Source of the DNA: Crocinitomix catalasitica ATCC 23190
GTDB lineage: Bacteria; Bacteroidota; Bacteroidia; Flavobacteriales_D; Crocinitomicaceae
Direction: 5' to 3'
NCBI RefSeq assembly: GCF_000621625.1
Contig: NZ_KK211318.1
Span: 124,001 to 188,000, forward strand
Length of the DNA stretch: 64,000 nt
Shown: positions 17,742 to 26,630 of the stretch, one piece after another
Layout of the letters: every line of letters begins with the position of its first letter
Position numbering within the stretch: the stretch's first letter is position 1
Made by a program: the position numbers and the translations under genes
Notes under the pieces: generated by a model
What the model saw: the letters and a program-made list of their open reading frames with translations, nothing else
Told to the model about the DNA's origin: nothing
Database searches by the model: none

Positions 17742-18458
17742 ATGAAAAAAAGACAGTTCTTAAATATATTCTTGCTAATAATTATCTATCATGTTTCGTC
17801 TTGTGAAGGAGTGAAGTTAGATAAAAAGCGTGTTAATCTGACCAACATAGATGGTTATGGTGAAATTATATATACAGGTGAAAATAAGCTAGATACTGTT
17901 TTGAATGCACAGTGTGCAAACTTTTATCAAAGAGAATTTAATGATACGCTTTTTCAATTGGCAGGAGGAAGTGACGCGTTAATTATTTCAACACTATTTG
18001 AAATCCCTCTTAGACGAATTAAAAGCACTTACGAAGAAGGGGAATTCTTTAATCTTAAAATAAAATATCCAACAGGTAATTCAAAAAAAGAAATTCGCTC
18101 AGAAATTTTAAACTTTTTAGCCTTGAAGGTGGATAGTGCTAATATTGTTGAGAAAGGAATAAAAATATTTAACTGCCCAACAGGTCAAAAAGCAATACCA
18201 AACGAATCAAAAGTGCTGAAGGGAGTCGGCGATAATTTGACAATTGTCAATTGTCCTTTTGATGAATTTGTTTCTTTTTTAGCTCAAATTAGTGCCGTTG
18301 AAATAGATAATAATCACAATTGCAACGAATTGGTTAGTATCAATACGATTTGGCCAGATAATTTAGAAGAACTACAATTTGTATTTTCAGAATTAGGTAT
18401 TGAAACAAAAGCAATGGACTTAAATTGTAATTTCATTACCTTGTCTAAAACAGAATAA
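17742..18458 (+). CDS. lipoprotein with DUF3738-like domain
   Basis: I use the ATG at 17742 rather than a TTG 9 bp upstream. The 238-aa product has a lipobox Cys at residue 21 (HVSSCEG). The body reads like the C-terminal half of the TlpA fusion protein at 37728. An FEIPL segment is followed by a region of short beta strands. Then comes a DUF3738-like unit: a helix (FDEFVSFLAQISAVEID) and the tail LEELQFVFSELGIETKAMDLNCNFITLSK, comparable with IATLEKEYGIVLKK in the other protein. DUF3738 has no known activity. The gene stands alone between two AT-rich gaps. Confidence 0.5.
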   Translation: MKKRQFLNIFLLIIIYHVSSCEGVKLDKKRVNLTNIDGYGEIIYTGENKLDTVLNAQCANFYQREFNDTLFQLAGGSDALIISTLFEIPLRRIKSTYEEGEFFNLKIKYPTGNSKKEIRSEILNFLALKVDSANIVEKGIKIFNCPTGQKAIPNESKVLKGVGDNLTIVNCPFDEFVSFLAQISAVEIDNNHNCNELVSINTIWPDNLEELQFVFSELGIETKAMDLNCNFITLSKTE

Positions 18459-18749
18459 AGTTGAGATTTTTCTTGAAAAATAAAACATTTATATTTAGCC
18501 AAGTAATAAATCGAAACGAAAGTACTTTTTAAGTGTTATACATTTCTTAAACAAAATATCGTAATCAATTTCCCTTTTTTGGGCTAATAAAATAATTACT
18601 TTAATCTAATGTTTATTTGTTAAAAAAGAAAAAAATCCACAGAAAAATAAGAAAACAAACAACTGTATTTCAGGACGATAAGATAGTGTTTGTAAGCATT
18701 AAAAAAAGAGACCAAGAAACCAAATATTCATCTACCTACCATTAAAACA

Positions 18750-19588
18750 TTGATAAAAAGCAGACAACATATTGACTTAAAAGGAAGAACTATTATTGAA
18801 AAATTAAAAGTTATTCCGCCATTGCGTCAAAACCCGGTCTTTCAAGATGAAGCTTGTTTCCTTTATTTTAATGAAGGTGGCTCTCATGTTTTTGCTCCAA
18901 ACAAAAAAACACCATTAATGAGAAGGAGAGTATTTTATTAAAATGTGGTACCTATTTCGCCGAACTATTTGAAAATAGTATTTCAGAAATTTGTGAAGTT
19001 TGTGTCATTCATTTATTTCCTGATATTCTGGAAAGAATATTTAAGGAGGAGATTCCATTTTTTGTGAAGCAGCGAAAATCCAATAATTATAGCTTTAGCC
19101 TTTCTCAGAAGAACGTCATTGATCATTTTATACAAAGCCTCAATTTTTATTTTGATAATCCTGAGATGGCAAAAGAAGAAATACTCTATCTCAAAATCAA
19201 AGAATTAGTTTTACTCTTGCTTCATACCGAAGCAGCCGAAACCATACTTGAGTTGTATAGTTTTTTATTTACACCCCAAAAGGCAAGTATTGCAGGAGTT
19301 GTAGAATCTCATCTTTATTCCAATCTAAGCCTTGAACAGATGGCATTTTTGTCAGGTCAAAGCCTTTCTACTTTTAAAAGGGAGTTTAAGAAGTATTTTG
19401 AAGATACTCCAGCCAGTTATATTCGTAATAAACGGATGAAAAAAGCAGCTGATCTTTTGCGTCATACGTCACTTACCGTAAGTGAAATTAGTTTTCAAAT
19501 AGGCTATGAAGATAGTTCTTATTTCTCTAGACTATTTCAACGTAAATTTAATATTCTACCTTCGGACTACCGAAAATCAAATCAATAA
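18750..19588 (+). pseudogene. AraC-family regulator interrupted by a -1 frameshift
   Basis: Two frames together make one normal AraC protein. Bases 18750-18941 (TTG start) encode an N-terminal sensor domain ending ...NEGGSHVFAPNKK. The next frame supplies NEKESILLKCGTYFAELFEN and the rest of the sensor. It then gives the C-terminal double helix-turn-helix (LEQMAFLSGQSLSTFKREFK and VSEISFQIGYEDSSYFSRLF). Adding one A to the A7 run at 18903-18909 restores the frame exactly. The intact 3' ORF, from a GTG at 19064, would still give a 174-aa DNA-binding fragment. Either a sequencing error or a real homopolymer mutation explains it. It probably regulates the downstream genes. Confidence 0.8.
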
Positions 19589-19666
19589 TAAACCAATCCA
19601 TATTTGTTGAACCATAAGTCCTATCATCTGGACTTATTATCACAGCTCTGATGAATTCATATGCGA

Positions 19667-19674
19667 TAAATTTG
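19667..19674 (+). promoter_or_regulatory. putative -7 element ahead of the DoxX operon
   Basis: TAAATTTG matches the Bacteroidota TAnnTTTG box and lies 37 bp before the ATG at 19712. No TTG -33 box is obvious. Confidence 0.35.
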
Positions 19675-19711
19675 TTTAAGTAAATAACTTAAAAAAAATA
19701 AATAGCAAATT

Positions 19712-20098
19712 ATGAAACTTAAATCAACATTGTATTGGGTTAGTACTATACTTATCGCTGGTGCTTTTGTTACAACAGGAGTCTTAAATAGTATTGGAAA
19801 CGAACATATTTCAACAGATATGATTCAATTAGGGTATCCATTGTACTTTATGAAAATCTTAGGTTTTTGGAAAATCATGGCAGCTATTGCTATACTATTG
19901 CCCAAAACGATTAGACTAAAAGAGTGGGCATATGCTGGAATGCTTTTCGATTTATCGGGAGCATCGTTTTCACGAATAAGTATGGGGGCCCCTTTGGAAA
20001 TGATAATCATACCAACATTGATTCTGAGTCTAGTAATTACTTCTTGGGCTACCAGACCTAAAAGTAAATCTGAATTTTCAATCCTTCCAATGATCTAA
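19712..20098 (+). CDS. DoxX-like family membrane protein
   Basis: The 128-aa protein has four transmembrane helices. The helix 1 motif (STILIAGAFVTTGVLN), LGYPLYFMKILGFWKI near 36-52 and PKTIRLKEWAYAGM near 64-77 match the DoxX_2/DUF417-like group common in Bacteroidota. DoxX-like proteins accompany redox and quinone enzymes. It is the first intact gene after the AraC regulator and precedes a membrane protein and a peroxiredoxin-like gene. A second, diverged DoxX-like gene is at 38980. Confidence 0.85.
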   Translation: MKLKSTLYWVSTILIAGAFVTTGVLNSIGNEHISTDMIQLGYPLYFMKILGFWKIMAAIAILLPKTIRLKEWAYAGMLFDLSGASFSRISMGAPLEMIIIPTLILSLVITSWATRPKSKSEFSILPMI

Positions 20099-20176
20099 AT
20101 ATAGCTATTACGCTTTGATTTTTTCATTTGATTCACACTATGTTTTTTTCTATTAGTAATCTTAAATCAATATAAT

Positions 20177-20662
20177 ATGAACTCTTTAATCGTATTAGCT
20201 GTGCAATGTGCATTCAGCATACTGGTATTTTTTCTTATGCTCAAATGGTATGTGATTCCAAAAATCACTAAGAATACCAAGTTGGATATTCTTGCTTTTC
20301 TGCTCTTGGTAAATGTCTTTCGCTATCTACCACTTTCTTTATTTATGCCTGGGCAGGTTTCGAGTGATTTTCCGCTCTATTTAAAAGAGATAATATCATA
20401 TGGTGATTTTATTTCTGGAATTTTAGCTTTAATAGCTCTTCTATTGCTCAAAACCAACAAGAAGTCTGCAATTGGATTTACTTGGTTTTTTTCTTTAGTA
20501 AGTACGGTAGATATTATTATGGTATTGACTTTAGCGATGAGCGAAAAAGTTTATGAATTGCCCCTTGGAGCCAACTATTTTACAGTGTCGGTTTATGTAC
20601 CCATGCTAATCGTAATACAGGCGTTGATATTCAAAATTCTGAACCATAAAATGTACAAATGA
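20177..20662 (+). CDS. four- to five-helix membrane protein, hypothetical
   Basis: The 161-aa protein is almost wholly hydrophobic, with likely transmembrane segments near 4-24, 34-56, 75-95, 100-120 and 132-153. The stop overlaps the start of the next gene as ATGA, so the two are translationally coupled. Its placement between DoxX-like and peroxiredoxin-like genes suggests a membrane redox partner. I do not recognise the family. Confidence 0.65.
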   Translation: MNSLIVLAVQCAFSILVFFLMLKWYVIPKITKNTKLDILAFLLLVNVFRYLPLSLFMPGQVSSDFPLYLKEIISYGDFISGILALIALLLLKTNKKSAIGFTWFFSLVSTVDIIMVLTLAMSEKVYELPLGANYFTVSVYVPMLIVIQALIFKILNHKMYK

Positions 20663-21273
20663 AAAGAATTATAAAAGTCAGAGATTTTGCCCCAGCTATT
20701 CAAACAAAAGATTTGTGGGGAAGTCTGGTTAATATTCCCGCTCCAGGCAAATGGATTTATTTATCTTTTCACCGTTTTGCTGCTTGTCCGTTTTGTAATC
20801 TGAGAACGAATGAATTGATTCAAAATTATGCACTATTTCAGAATCATAATGTAGAGATAGTGTCTCTCTGGCCTTCTGACAAAGAGAACTTACTGCGATT
20901 TGTAGGAAAAGAAAAACCACCTTTTCTAATGGTGTCAGACAAGGGTAAGAGCATCTATAAAGCATATGGAGTTACAGAATCGTCATTTACAGGTATGATT
21001 AAACTTCTGCTTTATCCTTTATTGATTGTTAAAGCATTAAAATTCAAGCCTAAGAAAGTTATAATAGATACAGACCCGAATCTGATGCCAGCGAATTTTT
21101 TAATAGGCCCCGATGGAGTGATACGGATGGCACACTATGGTAAACATTTTGGTGACCATCCTAAAATTGAATCTATACTCTCTAAAATAAAACAGTTAAA
21201 CAATAATATTTATGAAAACATTCTTGATACCACTTTTAATGATCATGTCATCTTACCTGATTGCTCAGAATAA
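20659..21273 (+). CDS. peroxiredoxin-like (AhpC/TSA) protein
   Basis: The 204-aa thioredoxin-fold protein carries a redox CPFC motif at 43-46 (FAACPFCNLRT). SLWPSDKENLLRF follows at about 74-86, with the conserved end IGPDGVIRMAHYG at about 154-166. It belongs to the peroxiredoxin-like group with a CxxC site rather than a lone peroxidatic Cys. It starts inside the previous stop (ATGA). Its last 20 codons overlap the leader of the next gene; this tail looks non-conserved, so the ancestral stop may lie earlier. Substrate unknown. Confidence 0.8.
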   Translation: MKRIIKVRDFAPAIQTKDLWGSLVNIPAPGKWIYLSFHRFAACPFCNLRTNELIQNYALFQNHNVEIVSLWPSDKENLLRFVGKEKPPFLMVSDKGKSIYKAYGVTESSFTGMIKLLLYPLLIVKALKFKPKKVIIDTDPNLMPANFLIGPDGVIRMAHYGKHFGDHPKIESILSKIKQLNNNIYENILDTTFNDHVILPDCSE

Positions 21274-21640
21274 GAGGTTGACAATTCATGTAACAGATAT
21301 AGAAAACCATGAAGGACAAGTTATTCTTGACATCTTTAACAATGAAAAGGGCTATCCAATGAAAAAAGAAAATGCTATTCTAAGAAAAAGAATAACAATT
21401 CCTTCAAACGGTCAAGTTGTATTTTACATTGATGGTTTAAAAAATGGGGAATATGCTTTTGCCTTAATTCATGATGAGAATAACAATGGCAAACTTGATC
21501 AAAACTTTATTGGAATACCAAAGGAAGGTGCGGGAGCATCGAATAATGCGACAGGTTTTATGAGTCCTCCTAGTTACGAGGATGCAAAATTCAATTTTAA
21601 CAAGTCTATGAATGTAACAATTAGCATGTCGTACTTTTAA
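21212..21640 (+). CDS. DUF2141 secreted protein
   Basis: The 142-aa protein has a signal peptide (MKTFLIPLLMIMSSYLIAQ). The mature part is a DUF2141 immunoglobulin-like domain: LTIHVTDIENHEGQVILDIF (about 24-43), LKNGEYAFALIHDENNNGKLD (about 76-96) and the hallmark GIPKEGAGASNNATG near 101-115. DUF2141 proteins are periplasmic or cell-surface, with unknown function. It overlaps the preceding gene by 62 bp and closes the AraC-DoxX-peroxiredoxin cluster. Confidence 0.85.
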   Translation: MKTFLIPLLMIMSSYLIAQNKRLTIHVTDIENHEGQVILDIFNNEKGYPMKKENAILRKRITIPSNGQVVFYIDGLKNGEYAFALIHDENNNGKLDQNFIGIPKEGAGASNNATGFMSPPSYEDAKFNFNKSMNVTISMSYF

Positions 21641-21671
21641 TTCTAATTTATCATCTTGAAGAATATAATAA

Positions 21672-22277
21672 TTACCGAAACCTACGGTTTACAGTCTAAG
21701 TTATTATTTAACTAAATATCCAACTATCTGTAGAGGAACAGTTGTCTCCGCCGATGAACGAAAGGTTAAAATTAAAGTAGCTACATGGATTAAAAATAAA
21801 AACCGACTTTGTAAAAAAATGAAATTCCGAAACGATACTGGAATTGAAGGATCTTCAATACTGAATAATATGGGGTTAGCGGTAGGGCAGGAGTACATTT
21901 TTATAGGGGGGACATCGATAAATCGTTTGATGGCAAGCCCATTGCGAATTGTAGAAAATCGATTCAAGATTATTAATGATTCCCTTTTTATACCAACAGA
22001 ACTGTTAAAACAAGTTCCCAAATTGGATTCTTTAAACATAGCACAAATCGTAACTTTCAATGATCCGAAAATTAAGACTGGCTATAAAATATCAGTCCTT
22101 GAATTTATGGATATTTATAAGACCTTGTCAACTTATTTTAGTTGGCAAACTCCCAGGACTATAAGGTATGCCCATTGTCTTGAAAAGAATATGGAGCTAG
22201 TCAAGTACGATAATCTACTTATAAATGGTTTACTTATCGAGTTAGAAGAACTGTGGAAATTGAGTCATTGTAAATGA
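21672..22277 (+). pseudogene. 5'-truncated secreted-type gene
   Basis: The frame is open from just after a stop at 21669-21671. It encodes CRGTVVSADERKVKIKVATW from about 21729, which reads as real protein, yet no ATG, GTG or TTG occurs before the ATG at 21819. An ATG-initiated product (152 aa) would start in the middle of the domain and lack a signal peptide. The likely history is loss of the original leader. The body is mixed alpha/beta with no family I can name. Alternatives are a frameshift in the AT-rich leader or a start at a rare codon. Confidence 0.5.
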
Positions 22278-22473
22278 AAACATACAGCTTCCTCGTATTG
22301 GAATTGCTCCACCAATTAACCTTACATTTCTTTCTCCTCCGCTCTCAAAACACTCATTCTTAATAGAAACATTATATTTGATTAAAAGGAACAACCCAAG
22401 TCAATGAGTTGACTGATTTAATTAAAAGGTTTATCAATCAGGTTTTTAAAAGTAGGTATCAAATATAAAATCA

Positions 22474-23688
22474 ATGAAAATACTATTTACTTTAGTTGCT
22501 CTATTCTATCTAAATATCATTTTCACCCAGAATTCTCTTTTCGATTCGTTAATGGTTGTTGGTAAGGCTGAATTTAGTACTGAAAATCTTAAACCCGATT
22601 ACAAACTTGCAGTTAAAGCGTTTGAACAAGCGGTGAAAATTGAACCGAATAATGCGGAAGCGCATTACTTTTTAGGGTATGCCTACAGCCGAGTTGACGG
22701 TAAAGATGAGACATTGGCATTTATTACAAGTCTTGAATCTACGATCAAAATAAGTGAACAATTTGAACAGGTGAATAAAATATCACCTTACTATAAAGGT
22801 GAACTTGTAATTCTTGATCCTTATGCTAAAATTACAGCCGAATGGGGCGTACTTGCTGTACATTACATGCATCACAGCAAATTAGATTCGGCAAAATGGG
22901 CATTTAAACAAGGTAAAAAAAAAGGCGGGTACAGCGATTTTATATTGGCTAGAGCAAGGTTACTTTTAGACGCATGTGATAAAAACGGTTTACTGTTATC
23001 TGCAGGTGACAATAATGGCTATTCAGTTTGGTATGTACAAGTAATGGAAAATTATAGAACGGATGTTGTATTGATCGAATCCGGTTTGATGAGTACAATT
23101 TGGTATCCTAATTATTTAATGGACAAAAGGCAAATTAAGTTTAACCTTTCAAAACCAGTATTAGATTCATTGTCTTATTTACCCTGGAAAGATAGCTTGG
23201 TAACAATCGGAGATTTTAAATGGATGCTTCAGCCGAGTTATAATGATAGTTTTTTACTGAGGTCGGACCGAGTGTTGCTTTCACTAATGCAAGCGAATTT
23301 ATTTGAAAGGGAGATCTACTTTACTTCCTACTTTAGAGAAAATCAAAGGCTTTCTTTAGGAGCATATTGCAGGAATAATGTCATCGTTGATAAATTAACA
23401 GAGAATATTGGTGAGCTCGTGACACATGCAGTGTTTAAAGAAGAACTTTTGAGTATATTAAAATTGTGCGAAATGGTCAATCAAAATAGTAACGAAGAAC
23501 GCAGATTGATAGTGGGAATTCGATATCGGGTATTCGTTCGAAGTCGATACTATTTGGAGAATAGGGAGAAGAAGCTCGCTAAAGAATTAATTGATTTATT
23601 GGATCAATATTTACCTGAGCAAGAATTCCCCTTTTATTCGGAGAATAGCGCAAAGTATATGCTTTATTTAAGGTCTGAATTAAGGTGA
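22474..23688 (+). CDS. secreted TPR protein
   Basis: The 404-aa protein has a signal peptide (MKILFTLVALFYLNIIFTQ). A TPR follows at about 48-75 (AVKAFEQAVKIEPNNAEAHY). The stretch LLLSAGDNNGYSVWYVQVME then RTDVVLIESGLM (about 171-205) is the 'GDNDTFPLWYLQ...RTDV' signature. I recall that signature from the soluble C-terminal part of DUF2723 (TMEM260-like) membrane proteins. Here it occurs without the membrane half. The C-terminal 100 residues are helical. It probably acts in the periplasm; partner unknown. Confidence 0.65.
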   Translation: MKILFTLVALFYLNIIFTQNSLFDSLMVVGKAEFSTENLKPDYKLAVKAFEQAVKIEPNNAEAHYFLGYAYSRVDGKDETLAFITSLESTIKISEQFEQVNKISPYYKGELVILDPYAKITAEWGVLAVHYMHHSKLDSAKWAFKQGKKKGGYSDFILARARLLLDACDKNGLLLSAGDNNGYSVWYVQVMENYRTDVVLIESGLMSTIWYPNYLMDKRQIKFNLSKPVLDSLSYLPWKDSLVTIGDFKWMLQPSYNDSFLLRSDRVLLSLMQANLFEREIYFTSYFRENQRLSLGAYCRNNVIVDKLTENIGELVTHAVFKEELLSILKLCEMVNQNSNEERRLIVGIRYRVFVRSRYYLENREKKLAKELIDLLDQYLPEQEFPFYSENSAKYMLYLRSELR

Positions 23689-23814
23689 CTTGTTAATTTT
23701 AGAAAGAATTTAGCTGTAGGTTTTAATCTTGATGGATTCTATATTCATTTAAATCTACGATTTTAGTGAATATAATAATGGTTAATTTTATTCTAATACC
23801 TAGATGATTTTGGA

Positions 23815-24330
23815 ATGAATAAAAATTATTTTGTTTTTATTATGCTTTTTACTCTTGCATCATGCAAGAGCAAAAAGGGAGAATCAAATTTGAATGGCAT
23901 AGAAGATCAGACAATAAACAAAAGTGAAATTATTGTAGAATCCTTTGACGCAATAAATTCATCAATTTACTTTCATGGAGGAAGAGATGTCGGGGAAAAG
24001 TTAACGTTATATGAGGATGAGACATTTTTCTTATTACACTGGAACACATTTGGATCACCGTCTTATATTTTTGGGCACTATACCTATCATGAGGATCGAA
24101 TTATTCTAAAAGATACTATTGGATATCAATACGACTTCGCTTTAAAAGGGATGGACTCAACAGTAATTGATATAATGATAGTTGATACATTGTACTTGTG
24201 GAAATTAGAAGAAAATAAATATTTGAGTCCATATCCTCAGCAGCCCAATAAGTCATTCGATTATAATTTGTTTTGGAGAGATCATGAAGAAGTGGAGATG
24301 AAAATTGATTCAGCGCCAATTTTCCAATAA
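23815..24330 (+). CDS. small lipoprotein, hypothetical
   Basis: The 171-aa product has a lipobox Cys at residue 17 (FTLASCKSKKG). The mature domain is beta-rich and holds LTLYEDETFFLLHWNTFGSPSYIFGHY near 63-89. That pattern resembles small Bacteroidota lipoproteins that describe 'GHYTYHEDRIIL'-like beta sheets. No family name can be given. A terminator hairpin follows the stop. Confidence 0.55.
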   Translation: MNKNYFVFIMLFTLASCKSKKGESNLNGIEDQTINKSEIIVESFDAINSSIYFHGGRDVGEKLTLYEDETFFLLHWNTFGSPSYIFGHYTYHEDRIILKDTIGYQYDFALKGMDSTVIDIMIVDTLYLWKLEENKYLSPYPQQPNKSFDYNLFWRDHEEVEMKIDSAPIFQ

Positions 24331-24345
24331 AAACCTTCACTAAAT

Positions 24346-24373
24346 GGAGGATACGCGTCGCGTATTTTCCTTT
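24346..24373 (+). terminator. intrinsic terminator
   Basis: ggaggatacgc-gtc-gcgtattttcc makes an 11-bp stem with two G-U pairs, followed by a short T-run. It lies 16 bp after the lipoprotein stop. Confidence 0.6.
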
Positions 24374-24499
24374 AATAATCTAGGATTACCACTAATCGTA
24401 TAAAAATTTAACGTTATCGAATAGTTCTGTTAAAACCGAATAGGAACCCCTACATTGCGCCTTGTCTCCTCAAAAGACGATGAATCAATAATAAAAAAT

Positions 24500-26509
24500 A
24501 TGAAATTATTTATAGCACTTTTCCTAATTATTGGAAGTTATAATGCTTATTCACAATGTCCTACTACATTATTGTCTGAAGATTTTAATACGGGGCCTAT
24601 AATTGGCGAAGTAGGATCGAATCTTACAGGACCTGCTGGTCCAAATGATGATATCGCATATACCTTTGATGGTACTCCTTATGGATGGTTTAATGTATCA
24701 ACGGGTTTAGCTGATGTCGATGTCTACGACCGTCATTTTGATGCTTGTTTATCATCTGAAATTACCATCTCTCTCTCCATGAGAATGTCTACAGGTGCAC
24801 CAATGGATATTGACTTAATTGTTAAGGATGATTTTGGAGTTACTTTAACTACAACCAATGTTGTTTTGGGACAAATTTACGAAATGCACCGATTGACTTT
24901 TAGATTACCATCAACGACAGGTTTTAATTTTATTATCCATTCAGTTTCTGCTGGTGCTGATGCTGGTCGGGAAATTATTGCGGAAGACTTATTAATTCAA
25001 ATGTATGATAATATTGCACCTACTGCATCTAGTCCGTTACCTATTAATGTAAGTTGTGTTGCTGATATTCCAGTTGCTGATGTCGCAGTTATTACTGATG
25101 CGATGGATAATTGCTCCGTACCAACGGTTACTTTTTTATCAGATGTTTCGGACGGTGCATCTTGCCCAGAAACAATTACTCGAACTTATGCTGTAACTGA
25201 CGAATGTGGAAATACACTTGCTGTAACTCAAATGATAACCGTAAATGATATTATCAGTCCAACAGGATCTAATCCCTCTGCAATTACTGTAAGTTGTGCG
25301 TCTGATGTTCCTGCACCTGATCCTACAGTTGTGACGGATGCAGCAGATAATTGTGGGGTTCCGACTGTTACTTTTATTTCTGATACTTCGGACGGTGACG
25401 TTTGTAATCTAGAAAGTATTTCTCGTATTTATGCAATTACAGATGCTTGTGGGAATTCAATCAATGTGACGCAAATTATTAATATTGAGGTTATAACGCC
25501 TAGTGTTGATGCTGGATTGGATCAAGCATTATGTGAAGGTTCAGAGGTTACATTAACTGCTTTTAATCCTGATGGGGCTGCAATTAGTTGGACGCCTATA
25601 ATTGCAGATGGTATAGCTTTTGTTCCTGGAATAGGAACAACGAATTATTCAGTAACTGCCGCTGTTTGTGGTGGAGAATGTATTCAAATGGACGATGTAG
25701 ATGTTGTCGTTAATCCTTTACCTGTTGTTGACTTTTTCGGGGATAATTTATTTGATTGTCCTGAGCATATTGTTAATTATACGAACCTTTCTAGCGAATC
25801 ATTCCGTTGTAGTTGGAATTTTGGAGATGGAAGTATTTCGAATATTTGTGGTCCTGTAACACATACGTATAATTCTCCAGGAATTTATGATGTGACGCTA
25901 CGTGTAGAATCTGCAGAAGGATGTGTGGCAGAATTGTCGAGAACAGATTATATTGAAACTTTACCAAGTCCAGTTGCTGCTTTTTCATTCCAATCATCTG
26001 ATATAGACGCATTGGATCCTGAAGTTAACTTTATCAACGAATCGGCTTTAGCAACAGATGTAACTTGGAATTTTGGTGATGGTTCGGGTGAAGTAAACGA
26101 TATTAATCCAATCCATATCTATCCTTTTGAAACAGGTGGAACATACGACGTAGAGCTGACAGCTACGAATGATGCTAATTGTATCTCTATTGCTGAAAAA
26201 AGTATAACAATTAAGGATGTTGTTTTATATTATGTACCCAATGCTTTTACACCGGATAACGATGGGTTTAATGCAGACTTTAAACCAGTCTTCACTTCAG
26301 GTTACGATGTATATGATTACCACTTGCTAATTTTTAATCAATATGGCGAAGTCGTATTCGAATCGTTTGATTCTTTTTACGGATGGGATGGAAGTTATGG
26401 TGGTTCTGGATTATGCCAAAGTGGTGTCTATGTTTGGCAAGTTGACTTTGGTTTGTTAGCGTCAGATGAAAAAAAGACAGATCGTGGTACTTTTACTTTA
26501 TTGAGATAA
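24500..26509 (+). CDS. secreted HYR/PKD protein with CHU_C-type sorting domain
   Basis: I start at the ATG at 24500, which gives the signal MKLFIALFLIIGSYNAYSQ; an upstream in-frame start at 24455 would bury it. The 669-aa protein has a jelly-roll-like N-terminal domain up to about 170. Two tandem HYR-like repeats of about 80 residues follow, each with VSC..D, D..DNC..PTVTF.SD and DxCGN. Next comes an Ig-like unit with CxGG, then two PKD domains (CSWNFGDGS and VTWNFGDGS). The protein ends in a gliding-motility-associated CHU_C domain (FTPDNDGFNADF, FNQYGEVVFES, GVYVWQVDF). It is expected to be a T9SS-exported surface adhesin. Confidence 0.88.
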   Translation: MKLFIALFLIIGSYNAYSQCPTTLLSEDFNTGPIIGEVGSNLTGPAGPNDDIAYTFDGTPYGWFNVSTGLADVDVYDRHFDACLSSEITISLSMRMSTGAPMDIDLIVKDDFGVTLTTTNVVLGQIYEMHRLTFRLPSTTGFNFIIHSVSAGADAGREIIAEDLLIQMYDNIAPTASSPLPINVSCVADIPVADVAVITDAMDNCSVPTVTFLSDVSDGASCPETITRTYAVTDECGNTLAVTQMITVNDIISPTGSNPSAITVSCASDVPAPDPTVVTDAADNCGVPTVTFISDTSDGDVCNLESISRIYAITDACGNSINVTQIINIEVITPSVDAGLDQALCEGSEVTLTAFNPDGAAISWTPIIADGIAFVPGIGTTNYSVTAAVCGGECIQMDDVDVVVNPLPVVDFFGDNLFDCPEHIVNYTNLSSESFRCSWNFGDGSISNICGPVTHTYNSPGIYDVTLRVESAEGCVAELSRTDYIETLPSPVAAFSFQSSDIDALDPEVNFINESALATDVTWNFGDGSGEVNDINPIHIYPFETGGTYDVELTATNDANCISIAEKSITIKDVVLYYVPNAFTPDNDGFNADFKPVFTSGYDVYDYHLLIFNQYGEVVFESFDSFYGWDGSYGGSGLCQSGVYVWQVDFGLLASDEKKTDRGTFTLLR

Positions 26510-26568
26510 TCAACTTTTCGTTTTAAGATCTAAAGTCTTTATCCTCAATTAAGGTTTAGAAATGTAAT

Positions 26569-26602
26569 TCAACACTGCACTTCATATGGAGCGCAGTGTT
26601 GA
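26569..26602. terminator. hairpin between convergent genes
   Basis: tcaacactgc paired with gcagtgttga (10 bp, 14-nt loop) lies between the CHU_C gene and the RND outer-membrane gene. It lacks a good T-run, so termination by it is only probable. Confidence 0.45.
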
Positions 26603-26630
26603 GGTAGTATTAAAACTGAATAGGACCTAT

